Source of the DNA: Pseudomonas sp. S09G 359
GTDB taxonomy: Bacteria; Pseudomonadota; Gammaproteobacteria; Pseudomonadales; Pseudomonadaceae
DNA: 64,000 bases
Assembly (NCBI RefSeq): GCF_002843605.1
Contig: NZ_CP025263.1
Location: forward strand, 2,447,501 to 2,511,500
Direction: 5' to 3'
Part shown: positions 24,523-34,353 of the stretch, in pieces
Layout of the letters: each line of letters opens with the position of its first letter
Numbering within the stretch: position 1 is the stretch's first letter
Made by a program: the position numbers and the translations under genes
Notes under the pieces: model-generated
Told to the model about the DNA's origin: nothing
What the model saw: only the letters and a program-made list of their open reading frames with translations
Database searches by the model: none

Positions 24523-27500
24523 ATGAAGAGATTCAGTGCCTGGATCGTGATCCTTTGTTTGTTAGTCGTTGGCGGCCTGTTGATTTGGGTCGATAACCCG
24601 TTGGCCCATACAATGAATGAGGCTGCTAGATTGCAATGGTCGGCAGTGCTGTTGATTGCCTGCTTGATATTTCTGTTCCTCGACAGCCTCGCTGGTGTGG
24701 CTAATAAGGCGCTGGGAACGATGGCTTTTGCCTCTCGCTGGAAGGGCAGGCTCTTAGTTCACGATAAGTCCGCTCCCGAGGTCCATGACCCCGAAGCAAC
24801 CAAGCGGCTGAAGGTGTACTTGCGCGACCAGTACGGCCTCTTCTGGCGCCGCAAAGTCCGCTTCCTGCTAGTCATCGGCGAACCCGCCGAAATCGAAGCC
24901 ATCGCCCCAACCCTGGCCAAACAACAGTGGCTGGAAAGCCAAGGCACCGTCCTACTCTGGGGCGGTAGCGCCCAGTCCACATTGGATCAGTCCTTCCCGA
25001 AAAAATGGAGCGGCCTAAGCCACTCGCGAGCACTGGACGGCGTCGTCTGGGCCCTGAACACAACCCAAGCCGCCGACGATGCTGCGATGGGCAAGGGCGC
25101 CTCCCAGTTACGCAGCCTGGCCCGGTGCCTTCACTGGCAGTTGCCGTTATACCTATGGCAGGTCTGCGACAGCCTATGGTCGCAGGACACCCGACAGGTG
25201 CAACCGGTCGGCTGCCAGTTGTCCGAACGTTTCACCCCCGCGCGATTGGAAGCGGCGCTGACTGATTTGGTCGAGCCTCTGCGTCGTGAGGGCATAACGC
25301 AGATGAACACGGTGATGGAACATGATTTTTTGCTGCGCCTGTCTCAGGGGTTACGAGACGAGGGCATTGCCTGCTGGCGCCACACGCTGGCGCCGCTGGC
25401 CGGTGAGTTCGCCAGGGGCGTGCCGTTGCGAGGGCTGTGGTTCAGCTTGCCGGTTCAGCCTGCGCAGCACGAGATGGGAAATCACTGGCCGGTTAGCCCG
25501 GTGTGGCATGGCGTGCTCGGTGATAACACCAGCCACCGGCGGTTGGGCTGGAGTGCTCCACGTGTCGGCTATGCGTTGGTGTTGGGGTTGGCGGTAGTTG
25601 GGACGTTAGGATTGTTGCTGTCGTTCGCCAGTAACCGTGCGCAGATCGCCCAGGTGCAAACTTCATTGGCCGCAATGCAACAGTCGGGAAGCAATGATGA
25701 GCAAGTAAGCGCGCTCAACGAGCTGGTTCGTGAACTCGCACGTCTGGATTACCGCGCTGAACACGGCACGCCGTGGTACCAGCGCTTCGGTTTGAATCAG
25801 AACCAGAACCTCTTGGACACTTTTTGGCCGCGCTATGTCGAGGCCAACAACCGCTTGATCCGTGACCCCGCCGCGGCCCAATTACAACGCCAGCTCAACG
25901 CATTGATCAGCTTGCCTCCCGGCAGCGAACAGCGGGCTGAGCGCGCCCAAAGTGCCTACGAGCAATTGAAGGCTTATCTGATGATGGCGCGTCCGGAGAA
26001 AGCCGATGACAGCTTCCTGAGCAAAGCGTTGGGTAACGCTGAACCATTGCGCGACGGTGTGTCGCCGGGGCTGTGGCAGAGCTTGGCGCCCAATCTATGG
26101 CAGTTCTACAGCGAACACCTGGCGGCGCACCCAGCCTGGGCCATCACGCCCGATCCTGCACTGGTCGCCCAGGCCCGGCGAGTGCTGCTCAGTCAACTGG
26201 GCCAACGCAACGCCGAAACCACGCTGTACCAGCAGATCCTCGACACCGCCGCGCATCAATACCCTGAGCTATACCTGCAAAGCATGCTGAGTGACACCGA
26301 TGCCCAGGCCCTGTTCTACACCGATGCCAGCGTGCCCGGCGTGTTCACCCGCCAGGCCTGGGAAGGCCAGATACGCCAAGCCATTGATGATATCGCTTCG
26401 GCTCGCCGCGAGGAAATCGACTGGGTACTCAGCGACAACCAGGCCGACATCGCCACCGAGCTGACGCCAGATGAACTCCGCGAACGCCTCACCGAACGCT
26501 ACTTCCAGGACTACGCCAGTGCCTGGCTGAGCTTCCTCAACAGCCTGCGCTGGCAACAGGCAGGTAGCCTTGACGAAGTCATCGACCAGTTGACGTTGAT
26601 GAGCGATGTACGCCAATCGCCACTGATCGCGTTGATGAACACCGTGGCCTATCAAGGCCAGGCCGGTACTCGAACCCAAGCCCTGGCCGACTCGCTGGTG
26701 AAGTCCGCACAAAAGCTGATCGGGCAGGATAATGCCCCAGTGATCGACCAGATGGCCCAGATCCCAAGCGGCCCACTGGACGCCACCTTCGGCCCGCTAT
26801 TGGCGTTGCTCGGCAAAGGCCCCGAAGGCAAGACCGGCGCCGATAACCTGAGTCTCCAAGCCTTTTTAACCCGGGTAACCCGCGTACGCCTGAAGTTGCA
26901 GCAAGTCAACAACGCGCCGGACCCACTTGAAATGACCCAGGCCTTGGCGCAAACCGTGTTCCAAGGCCGCAGCATCGACCTGACCGACACTCAATCCTAC
27001 GGCAGCCTGATGGCCGCGAGCTTGGGCGCGGAGTGGAGCGGGGCGGCGCAAACGTTGTTCGTGCAACCGCTGGAGCACGCCTGGCAACGGGTGCTGCAAC
27101 CCTCGGCGGCGGGGATCAACAGCCAGTGGCAACGCTCGATCGTCAACCATTGGAATGATGCCTTTGCCAGCCGTTACCCCTTTGCGGCCACCGCCAGCGA
27201 CACGTCGCTGCCGATGCTGGGGCAGATGATCCGCGCGGACTCCGGGCGTATCGAGCAGTTTTTACAGCGGCAATTGAGCGGTGTGTTGCGCAAGGAGGGT
27301 AACCGTTGGGTGGCCGACCCGCGCCACAGCCAGGGGCTGCGTTTCACCCCGCACTTTCTGACGGCCATCAACCAACTCAGCGACTTGGCCGATGTGCTCT
27401 ACACCGATGGCGGCATGGGGCTGAGCTTTGAACTGCAAGGCAAGGCCGTGCGTGATGTGGTGCAAACCACCTTCATCCTTAACGGCGATAAACACCACTA

Positions 27501-27849
27501 TTTCAACCAGAAGGAAAGCTGGCAGCGTTTCAACTGGCCGGGGCGTAGCGACTATGCCGGCGCGAGCCTGAGTTGGACCAGCGTGCACACCGGCGAACGG
27601 TTGTTCGGCGACTACCCCGGCACCTGGGGCCTGATCCGTCTGTTGGAAAAAGCTCAGGTCACGCCGTTGGATGATGGTGACAGCCGCTACCGCATGGTGC
27701 TCAAGGCACCCGACGGTTTGAGCCTGGTGTGGCATTTGCGCACCGAGCTGGATGCGGGGCCATTGGCGCTCCTTAAACTAAGGGGTTTCAAGCTGCCCCA
27801 GCAGATATTTCTCAGCGAGTACGTCGCTGATAACGGGGGGTTCCAATGA
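24523..27849 (+). CDS. tssM: T6SS membrane-complex subunit TssM (IcmF family), Walker-less
   Basis: A 1108-residue TssM, the channel-forming inner-membrane to outer-membrane bridge of the T6SS. Transmembrane segments lie at about residues 4-26, 38-58 and 347-367. The IcmF-related periplasmic part runs from about 420 to 750 and the beta-rich C-terminal domain, which contacts TssJ, is near 980-1090 (WPGRSDYAGASLSW, FGDYPGTWGLIRLLE). Where many TssM proteins have a Walker A motif, this one reads RFLLVIGEPAEIEAI, without GKS/T, so the cytoplasmic domain should not bind nucleotide in the usual way. AAGGA precedes the ATG. It overlaps tssA by ATGA. Confidence 0.92.
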   Translation: MKRFSAWIVILCLLVVGGLLIWVDNPLAHTMNEAARLQWSAVLLIACLIFLFLDSLAGVANKALGTMAFASRWKGRLLVHDKSAPEVHDPEATKRLKVYLRDQYGLFWRRKVRFLLVIGEPAEIEAIAPTLAKQQWLESQGTVLLWGGSAQSTLDQSFPKKWSGLSHSRALDGVVWALNTTQAADDAAMGKGASQLRSLARCLHWQLPLYLWQVCDSLWSQDTRQVQPVGCQLSERFTPARLEAALTDLVEPLRREGITQMNTVMEHDFLLRLSQGLRDEGIACWRHTLAPLAGEFARGVPLRGLWFSLPVQPAQHEMGNHWPVSPVWHGVLGDNTSHRRLGWSAPRVGYALVLGLAVVGTLGLLLSFASNRAQIAQVQTSLAAMQQSGSNDEQVSALNELVRELARLDYRAEHGTPWYQRFGLNQNQNLLDTFWPRYVEANNRLIRDPAAAQLQRQLNALISLPPGSEQRAERAQSAYEQLKAYLMMARPEKADDSFLSKALGNAEPLRDGVSPGLWQSLAPNLWQFYSEHLAAHPAWAITPDPALVAQARRVLLSQLGQRNAETTLYQQILDTAAHQYPELYLQSMLSDTDAQALFYTDASVPGVFTRQAWEGQIRQAIDDIASARREEIDWVLSDNQADIATELTPDELRERLTERYFQDYASAWLSFLNSLRWQQAGSLDEVIDQLTLMSDVRQSPLIALMNTVAYQGQAGTRTQALADSLVKSAQKLIGQDNAPVIDQMAQIPSGPLDATFGPLLALLGKGPEGKTGADNLSLQAFLTRVTRVRLKLQQVNNAPDPLEMTQALAQTVFQGRSIDLTDTQSYGSLMAASLGAEWSGAAQTLFVQPLEHAWQRVLQPSAAGINSQWQRSIVNHWNDAFASRYPFAATASDTSLPMLGQMIRADSGRIEQFLQRQLSGVLRKEGNRWVADPRHSQGLRFTPHFLTAINQLSDLADVLYTDGGMGLSFELQGKAVRDVVQTTFILNGDKHHYFNQKESWQRFNWPGRSDYAGASLSWTSVHTGERLFGDYPGTWGLIRLLEKAQVTPLDDGDSRYRMVLKAPDGLSLVWHLRTELDAGPLALLKLRGFKLPQQIFLSEYVADNGGFQ

Positions 27850-29420
27850 GCCTGCGCGCCTTGATCGCCCGTTGCCTGGGAGAACGCGATGCGTTGTCTG
27901 TCGCCCGTGAACAGGCCTTGCAATGGCAACCCTGGTTGCTGCCCATCAGTGCCGAATCAGCCGTCGGCGAAGACCCCGGTTACGACGATGATTTCCAGCG
28001 CATGCGCGAAGAGGTCAACAAACTCTCGGGCGCCGATGCAGAGCACGTGGCCCAACTGGCGCAGAAGCTGTTGACCGAGCGTTGCAAGGATCTGCGCGTT
28101 GCCACCTACTACCTGTGGGCACGCCTGCAGAAGGATGGCGAAGTCGGCCTGGCCGATGGCCTCAGCCTGTTGGCGGCGTTGGTAGAACGCTTTGCCGATG
28201 CGGTGCTGCCCATTCGCCCTAAGAGTCGCAAGATGGCCTTGGAATGGTTGGCCAGTGGCAAGGTGCTGGACACGCTGTCGTTGTACCCCGAGGTGGTCAA
28301 GGCCGAGGCTGAACGCACCGCCGCGGCACTCGCCTGGCTGGAGCGCGGGCTGAACCTGTGGCCGCAGGAGCAACGGCCGGACCTGGCGCCGCTGTATGCC
28401 GCCTTGGCGGCGCGGCTGGCGCAGTCCGGCGGCATGGACGCGTTGGTCCCCCAGAACACTATCAGCCAGGATTCGACTGCAGCACCTGCCGCGCCGATCA
28501 AATCCGGACGCGACCTGTTGGACAGCAGCCGCGCCTTGGCCGCCTACCTGCGCGACCAACCTCTCGGCTGGCTGGCAGCTCACCGGCTGATGAAGAGCCT
28601 GCGCTGGGACACGGTGCATCAGACCCCGCCTGAAGAGGCGAACGGTAACACCCGCCTGACCCCGCCAAGAAGTGACTACCGCGCACAACTCAAGCGCCTG
28701 TACCTGCAACAGAGCTGGACGGAGTTGATCGAGCAGGTTGAGCGTATCTATGCCGAGGGGGTCAACCATTTCTGGCTGGATTTGCAGTGGTACCAGTATC
28801 AGGCGCTGAGCAAGCAACCCGCACCGCAGGATCGCTGGGCTGAAATCGCCAAGCGTGACCTAGGCATGTTCCTGGAACGCTTGCCGGGCCTGGAACTGTT
28901 GCACTGGAGCGACGGCACCCCCTTCGCCGACGAAATCACCCGTGACTGGATCACCCAGCACGTCAGCGGCAACCAGCCCCAGCAATGGCTACCCGTTACC
29001 TCGGTGGCGCCCGTCGCTGGCGATACCGACATCTTGTCCCTGGAGGACGAGGCCGTGGCCCAGGCCGACAGCGACGGCGTGGATCAGGCACTGGCCTGGC
29101 TGGCTGCACGCCCAGGCATCCACACCGGGCGCCAACGCTGGCTGCTGCGCCTGCTGATGGCGCGGGTGGCCGAGCAATACGGCAAGGGCGACCTGGCCAT
29201 TCACCTGCTGGGGGAACTGGATGCCACCGCACAACGCCAGGCCTTGGCTGAGTGGGAGCCCGAGCTGAGTTTCGAGGTCAAGGCTCGTCTGCTCAAGTTG
29301 TTGCGCCTGAAAGCGCAACGTACCGATGCCGACAAACCCACCCTGACGCAGCGTAAAGAAGCACTGCTCGCATCACTGGTGGCCATCGATCCGGTACGCG
29401 CCGCAGTGCTTTGCGGCTGA
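27846..29420 (+). CDS. tssA: T6SS cap/assembly protein TssA
   Basis: A 524-residue TssA with the ImpA N-terminal domain (about residues 25-150: SAVGEDPGYDDDFQRMREEVNKLSG, CKDLRVATYYLWARLQKDG, FADAVLPIRPKSRKMALEWL). The C-terminal VasJ-type domain follows (about 250-510, ending in LKAQRTDADKPTLTQRKEALLASLVAIDPVRAAVLCG). TssA primes tail polymerisation and holds the distal end of the growing sheath. It is translationally coupled to tssM. A second protein with a TssA/VasL-like N-terminus is encoded at 33.2 kb. Confidence 0.9.
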   Translation: MSLRALIARCLGERDALSVAREQALQWQPWLLPISAESAVGEDPGYDDDFQRMREEVNKLSGADAEHVAQLAQKLLTERCKDLRVATYYLWARLQKDGEVGLADGLSLLAALVERFADAVLPIRPKSRKMALEWLASGKVLDTLSLYPEVVKAEAERTAAALAWLERGLNLWPQEQRPDLAPLYAALAARLAQSGGMDALVPQNTISQDSTAAPAAPIKSGRDLLDSSRALAAYLRDQPLGWLAAHRLMKSLRWDTVHQTPPEEANGNTRLTPPRSDYRAQLKRLYLQQSWTELIEQVERIYAEGVNHFWLDLQWYQYQALSKQPAPQDRWAEIAKRDLGMFLERLPGLELLHWSDGTPFADEITRDWITQHVSGNQPQQWLPVTSVAPVAGDTDILSLEDEAVAQADSDGVDQALAWLAARPGIHTGRQRWLLRLLMARVAEQYGKGDLAIHLLGELDATAQRQALAEWEPELSFEVKARLLKLLRLKAQRTDADKPTLTQRKEALLASLVAIDPVRAAVLCG

Positions 29421-29444
29421 CCCTCTTTCATCAGGAATTTATCT

Positions 29445-31214
29445 GTGAACACGGACAATCTGACTCTGCGTTACTTCGACGCCGAAATGCGCTACCTGCG
29501 CGAGGCCGGCAAGGAGTTCGCCGAAGCATTCCCGGACCGCGCGGCCCAGCTCAACCTGGACAAACCGGGTGCGCAAGACCCCTATGTGGAGCGTCTGTTC
29601 GAGGGCTTCGCGTTCCTGATGGGCCGCCTGCGGGAAAAACTCGACGACGACTTGCCGGAGCTGACCGAAGGGTTGGTCAGCCTGTTGTGGCCGCATTATT
29701 TGCGCACCATTCCGTCGCTGTCAGTCGTTGAATTGGTGCCCGAGCTGGCGCACATGAAACGCAGCGAAACGGTCGGCAAGGGGTTTGAGGTGCTGTCCCA
29801 ACCCATCGGCCCGCAACGCACGCGTTGTTGCTACACCACCACCCAGGACCTGACATTACAGCCGCTGGCCCTGGAATCAGTGCGTCTGGCCCATGAGCCG
29901 GATGGTCGCTCGCTGCTGCGCTTGCGGTTTACCTGCGGCGCGTTGACGGATTGGAGTGAGATCGACCTCAGCCGCCTGCCGCTGTACCTCAATGCAGACG
30001 CGCCGCTGGCCAGCGCCCTGCATCAGGCACTGACGCTGAACACTCAGGCGCTGTATGTGCGTTTGGCGGGCAAGCAGGAGCGCCAGGTATTGGAGGGCCA
30101 TTTCGCGGCCAAGGGGTTTGCCGATGAGGATCGCCTGTGGCCCAAGGGCGACAGCGCCTTCAGCGGTTATCAGTTGTTGCTTGAGTACTTCACCTTTCGC
30201 GAGAAGTTCATGTTCGTGACCCTGTGTGGTCTGGAGCAACTGAACCTCACCGCCGCTATACCCTGGTTCGAGCTGGACGTGGTGCTGCGAGAGGCCTGGC
30301 CCCATGAGTTCAGTGTGAGCAGCGAACATATTCGGCTGCACGCGGTGCCGGTGATCAACCTGTTCCCGCTGGAGGCCGACCCGATGACCCTTGCGCCCTT
30401 GGAAACCGACTACCTGCTGCGGCCGATGCGCTTGCAGGACGGTCATACCGAGATCTACTCCGTCGACCAGGTCACCTCGGCAAACAACGCTGTGCGTCAC
30501 GACTACGTGCCGTTCAGCAGCTTTCGCCACAAGGGCGGGATGCTGCGCGACGATGCCCCCGAGCGGTATTTCCATACCCGTTTGAAACGCTCGGCCAACG
30601 GCTTGCATGACACCTGGCTGATCCTCGGCGGCGACGGTTTTGACAAGGATTTGCTGCAGGGCAGCGACAGCCTGTCGCTACGCCTGACCGGCACCAACGG
30701 TCAGCTCCCGCGTAAAGCCCTGCAAAGCACCTTGCTCGACACAGTAGCGAGCTCCACCCAAGCCAGCCTACGCGTGCGCAACCTGTGTGCACCAACCCAA
30801 CCCTGCTACCCCCCCAACCGCGACCGTTTCCACTGGCGCGTACTCAGCCACCTCGGCTCCAACTTCCTACCCATGCTCGACAACGCCGAGGTCCTGCGCG
30901 GCACCCTGGCGCTGTACGACTGGACCGGCAGTGAACTCAATCGCCGGCGCCTGGCCGCGATTGCCGAGGTACGTCATCACCTGGTGCAGCGGTTCGAGAA
31001 AGGCTTTCTGCTGCGTGGCGTCGATATCGAAATCACCCTGGATGCCAATGGCTTTTCGGGGGAGGGCGACATCAGCCTGTTCGGCGAGATGCTCAACCGC
31101 TTTTTCGCCCTGTATGCCGATATTCATCTGTACACCCAGCTCACGCTGATCCTGCAACCTACTGGAAAGTGCCTGCGATGGAACGAGAACCACAGTCAGC
31201 GTATTCCCGGCTGA
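29445..31214 (+). CDS. tssF: T6SS baseplate wedge protein TssF
   Basis: A 589-residue TssF (VasA). It opens with the near-invariant LRYFDAEMRYLREAGKEFAEAFPDRAAQL and RLFEGFAFLMGRLREKLDDDLPELTEGL, and ends with FGEMLNRFFALYADIHLYTQL. With TssG it forms the wedge of the baseplate that surrounds VgrG. The start is GTG at 29445 preceded by AGGA at a proper distance. Its 3' end overlaps the start of tssG. Confidence 0.96.
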   Translation: MNTDNLTLRYFDAEMRYLREAGKEFAEAFPDRAAQLNLDKPGAQDPYVERLFEGFAFLMGRLREKLDDDLPELTEGLVSLLWPHYLRTIPSLSVVELVPELAHMKRSETVGKGFEVLSQPIGPQRTRCCYTTTQDLTLQPLALESVRLAHEPDGRSLLRLRFTCGALTDWSEIDLSRLPLYLNADAPLASALHQALTLNTQALYVRLAGKQERQVLEGHFAAKGFADEDRLWPKGDSAFSGYQLLLEYFTFREKFMFVTLCGLEQLNLTAAIPWFELDVVLREAWPHEFSVSSEHIRLHAVPVINLFPLEADPMTLAPLETDYLLRPMRLQDGHTEIYSVDQVTSANNAVRHDYVPFSSFRHKGGMLRDDAPERYFHTRLKRSANGLHDTWLILGGDGFDKDLLQGSDSLSLRLTGTNGQLPRKALQSTLLDTVASSTQASLRVRNLCAPTQPCYPPNRDRFHWRVLSHLGSNFLPMLDNAEVLRGTLALYDWTGSELNRRRLAAIAEVRHHLVQRFEKGFLLRGVDIEITLDANGFSGEGDISLFGEMLNRFFALYADIHLYTQLTLILQPTGKCLRWNENHSQRIPG

Positions 31215-32263
31215 AAACCGGCGGTTTGCTGGAGGCGTTAAAGGGGCAGGTGGCCGAGGCCAACCTGTACCGTTTTTGCCAGTTGCTGGAACAGGCCTCG
31301 CCGGATCACCCGCCCTTGGGCAGCACCGCGCACCCCGCCGATGACGCGGTGCGCTTCCGGCCCGATCCGGGCATGGGCTTTCCAGCAGGTGAGTTGAAGG
31401 CGATTGAAACCGATGAACGTCACCCGGAACGCCCGGCGACGGTACGCACCCGTTTGCTCGGCTTGTACGGCGTCGACTCGCCGATGCCCACGGTATTTCT
31501 GGATGACATCGCGCAACGTCGCGAAGGCCATGAAGCGCTGGAAGCCTTCCTGGATATTTTCAACCATCGGATCTTCACCCAGTTCTACCGGATCTGGCGC
31601 AAATACTCCTACCCAGCGACGTTCGAAGCAGGCGGCACCGATGCCACCTCGCAATGCCTGTTGGGCCTGATCGGCCTGGGCATTCCCGGCACTGCGCGAC
31701 ACATCGCCACGCCGGTCTCGCGTTTTCTGGCCTTGCTCAGTGTGATGCGCTTGCCCACGCGTAATGCAGAAGGCATCACCGCGCTGGTGACCTTATTGGC
31801 GCCCAATACCCAGGCGCTGGTGACTGCGCATTGGCCGCAGAAGATCGCGCTGACGCAGCCAGCGAGCCTGTGCACGCGATACCCGGTGAGCTTGTCCCAA
31901 GGCACACCGCTGGGCCGTGTCGGGCACGACGCCAACAGTCAGCTACGCCTGACGCTGCTGACCACAGATCCACAAGAAGCCAGCGGCTGGTTACCGGGCG
32001 GCCAGTTGCACCGCGATTTGCTCGTGCTGCTGCGGGTCTACCTGGGGTGGCGCTGCACGGCAAAACTGCAGTTGTCACTGCCGGTGCGCAGCTTGCCGGT
32101 GCCGGTGCTGGGAGAGGCTTCCATTCGGCTCGGCATGACCGGCGTGCTGGGTTTGGGCGAGGCGACGCAGCACGACACCCTCACGATCAACCTGGGCCGC
32201 TACCAAGGCCTGTCGATTAATTCCCTCAACAGAGAGACACAGCATGTTGCGTACCTTTATTAG
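31178..32263 (+). CDS. tssG: T6SS baseplate wedge protein TssG
   Basis: A 361-residue TssG (VasB). Typical features are YRFCQLLEQASPDHPPLG, VRFRPDPGMGFPAGEL, the LLGLYGVDSPMPTVFLDDI stretch and FNHRIFTQFYRIWRKYSYP. The ATG at 31178 is taken as start; a GTG at 31169 in the same frame adds three residues. It lies inside the tssF 3' end (37-nt overlap) and its own end overlaps tssJ by 20 nt, showing a tightly packed operon. Confidence 0.93.
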   Translation: MEREPQSAYSRLKTGGLLEALKGQVAEANLYRFCQLLEQASPDHPPLGSTAHPADDAVRFRPDPGMGFPAGELKAIETDERHPERPATVRTRLLGLYGVDSPMPTVFLDDIAQRREGHEALEAFLDIFNHRIFTQFYRIWRKYSYPATFEAGGTDATSQCLLGLIGLGIPGTARHIATPVSRFLALLSVMRLPTRNAEGITALVTLLAPNTQALVTAHWPQKIALTQPASLCTRYPVSLSQGTPLGRVGHDANSQLRLTLLTTDPQEASGWLPGGQLHRDLLVLLRVYLGWRCTAKLQLSLPVRSLPVPVLGEASIRLGMTGVLGLGEATQHDTLTINLGRYQGLSINSLNRETQHVAYLY

Positions 32264-32768
32264 TCTCGTGATGCTCGCCGCGCTTAGCGGTTGCGGGTTG
32301 GTCCAGACCGTCGCGGATGGCACCACATCCACCGCCAAGGCAATCTTCTACAAACAGGTGAAAACCCTGCACCTGGACTTCAGCGCGCGCACCGCGCTGA
32401 ACACCGATACCCAAAACATGAACGACTTATCCGTGGCCACCCTGTTGCGGGTCTACCAACTGCGCGACAGCAAGGCGCTAGAGCAGGCGAGCTACGACGC
32501 CTTGCTGGCGGATGACGACCACCTGTTGGCCAGCGCGTTGCTGGACAAACGCGCGGTGGTGGTGAGACCCGAAGAGGGCGCGCAGTTGAATGTACCGCTG
32601 GACAAGGACGCGCAGTTAGTCACCGTGGTGGCCTTGTTCCGCAGCCCCGACACCCAATTGCACACCTGGCGCCTGACGCTGACGCGCGATGACCTCGACC
32701 CCGACCGGGCGCGGCTCATCGAGGTGGGGGGCAACCGCCTGACCCTGCGGGCCCTCGCCAAGGATTGA
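32244..32768 (+). CDS. tssJ: T6SS outer-membrane lipoprotein TssJ
   Basis: A 174-residue TssJ. The signal peptide ends in the lipobox LSGC with the lipidated Cys at residue 17. The mature part has the transthyretin-like fold, with LHLDFSARTALNTDTQNMNDLSVATLLRVYQLRDSKAL as the classic loop/strand block for binding the TssM C-terminal domain. It sits in the outer membrane facing the periplasm. Start codon at 32244 inside the end of tssG. Confidence 0.92.
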   Translation: MLRTFISLVMLAALSGCGLVQTVADGTTSTAKAIFYKQVKTLHLDFSARTALNTDTQNMNDLSVATLLRVYQLRDSKALEQASYDALLADDDHLLASALLDKRAVVVRPEEGAQLNVPLDKDAQLVTVVALFRSPDTQLHTWRLTLTRDDLDPDRARLIEVGGNRLTLRALAKD

Positions 32769-32771
32769 GCC

Positions 32772-33212
32772 ATGACCGAAGACACCGCCTCGCTCTACGA
32801 AAGGCTGCTACAGAATTTCGACGGTGAACTGGACCTGCATCAAGTCAGCGAAGCAGACCAACACACCCTGTCTGTGCTGGACAACCTGCAACGCATCCTC
32901 AACAGCCGCGCCGGTGCACTCAGCCATCTGCCGGATTACGGGCTGCCGGACATGGGGCGGATTATGCAAGGGCTGCCAGCCACGGCCCATGACTTGATCG
33001 GCACCATGACCACCACCGTGCTCAAGTACGAACCACGCCTGGCGACGGTCGCCATCGAACTGCTGCCCCAGACCCTGCCGGGCCATTTGGAATATGCCTT
33101 GGACCTGCAGCTGAAGGATGGGCACCAGGTGACCTTCGGCAGCACCTTGACGCCCGACGGCAAGGTGTTGGTGCGCCATTTGAAACGACAGCAGTACCTG
33201 TCGAAGCCTTGA
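32772..33212 (+). CDS. tssE: T6SS baseplate subunit TssE
   Basis: A 146-residue TssE, a gp25-like protein that initiates sheath polymerisation. Family patterns include LYERLLQNFDGE, SVLDNLQRILNSRAGALSHLPDYGLPD and the C-terminal VTFGSTLTPDGKVLV. It starts 4 nt after the tssJ stop. The usual gp25 fold and length are intact. Confidence 0.92.
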   Translation: MTEDTASLYERLLQNFDGELDLHQVSEADQHTLSVLDNLQRILNSRAGALSHLPDYGLPDMGRIMQGLPATAHDLIGTMTTTVLKYEPRLATVAIELLPQTLPGHLEYALDLQLKDGHQVTFGSTLTPDGKVLVRHLKRQQYLSKP

Positions 33213-33226
33213 ACCGAGGAAGCCTG

Positions 33227-34339
33227 ATGACAGCGTTGTTTGAGATGCGTATTCGAGTCGGCGGCGATCCGCGCGGCTTCAGAGAATTTACCGTGTTGCG
33301 CGAGGAATTGGGCAAGCTGAATCACCCGGCCTGCCCGGATGTGGAATGGGCTAAGGTCGAGCAGTTGTGCCTGGAGCTTTTCGAGCAAAATGGTGCAGAA
33401 CTGTATTCCGCGTGCTTTTACACCCTGGCACGTGGCCAACGCCACGGGGTGGAGGGCATTACACAAGGCGTGGTGTTGCTGGAAGCGCTGAGCAGCGAAT
33501 GGGCTCGGCTGTGGCCTCTGATGGAAACTGCGCGGCTGGACCTGTTGGGATGGTTGTTCGACCAGCTGCAATTGCTGCTGCGTAGCTTAGTGATGGCAAC
33601 ACATCGTGGGCCTGCGCTGGTTCAGTTGGAGGTCGAGTTGAACCGTTTACACGCGCGTCTGCTGCCTCATTTACCCGCGCCGCTGCTGGCACTTGAGGCT
33701 CTGCGAAATCAGCTTGGCAACTGGGTCCAGCGCCAGGAGCCGCAGCCCGCAGCGGCCGAGAGGATGCTTGCGCCCATCAGGATGATGACGCCAACCCCCG
33801 TGGTCATTCTGCCGCCGCCCGACGTGGAACTGCGTGGGTGGAGCCTGGCTGCGTGGCTGTCAGCCGGCGTTTTGATCGTTGCATTAGCGGTTGTGTTTGG
33901 ATGGCAAACATGGCTTTCGACCATAGACCACCCACCGCTCGCGCCGATACGTTTGGACAGCTTGTCGCTGTTCGATGCAGGCAGCGCAACCTTGAAACCG
34001 GACTCCACCAAAGTGCTGATCAATGCCCTGACCGGCATCAAGGCCCAGCCCGGCTGGCTGATCGTGATCGCCGGGCATACCGATGTAACCGGGGCAGTGG
34101 AGCAAAACCTGGCCCTGTCCCACGCCCGAGCGTCCGCCGTGCGCGACTGGATGCAACGCATGGGTGACATCGCCGACAGCTGCTTTGCGGTACAGGGTTT
34201 CGCCGCCAATCAGCCGATTGCCAGCAACGAGACTGAGGCGGGGCGTACCGCCAACCGGCGCGTCGACATCCAACTGGTGCCACAGGTGGGGGCCTGTGAG
34301 CAGCCCGCACGTGTGGGGGGAAGCCGTCAACCCTCATGA
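33227..34339 (+). CDS. TssA/VasL-like N-terminal domain fused to transmembrane segment and OmpA domain
   Basis: A 370-residue chimera. Residues 1-170 resemble the ImpA-N/VasL type TssA-like domain (GDPRGFREFTVLREELGKLNHPACPDVEW, ACFYTLARGQRHGVEGITQGVVLLEAL). One transmembrane segment follows (about 205-227), then an OmpA-like peptidoglycan-binding domain (about 245-360) with GHTDVTG and NRRVDIQL. The OmpA part is about 74% identical, by my hand alignment over ~112 residues, to that of the protein at 11.5-13.2 kb. The ATG at 33227 has GAGGAAG upstream; ATG 33209 overlaps tssE. It is the last T6SS gene, convergent with hxcW 15 nt away. It may anchor the apparatus or its distal cap to the cell wall. 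Confidence 0.8.
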   Translation: MTALFEMRIRVGGDPRGFREFTVLREELGKLNHPACPDVEWAKVEQLCLELFEQNGAELYSACFYTLARGQRHGVEGITQGVVLLEALSSEWARLWPLMETARLDLLGWLFDQLQLLLRSLVMATHRGPALVQLEVELNRLHARLLPHLPAPLLALEALRNQLGNWVQRQEPQPAAAERMLAPIRMMTPTPVVILPPPDVELRGWSLAAWLSAGVLIVALAVVFGWQTWLSTIDHPPLAPIRLDSLSLFDAGSATLKPDSTKVLINALTGIKAQPGWLIVIAGHTDVTGAVEQNLALSHARASAVRDWMQRMGDIADSCFAVQGFAANQPIASNETEAGRTANRRVDIQLVPQVGACEQPARVGGSRQPS

Positions 34340-34353
34340 GCCAATCCGCCCAC

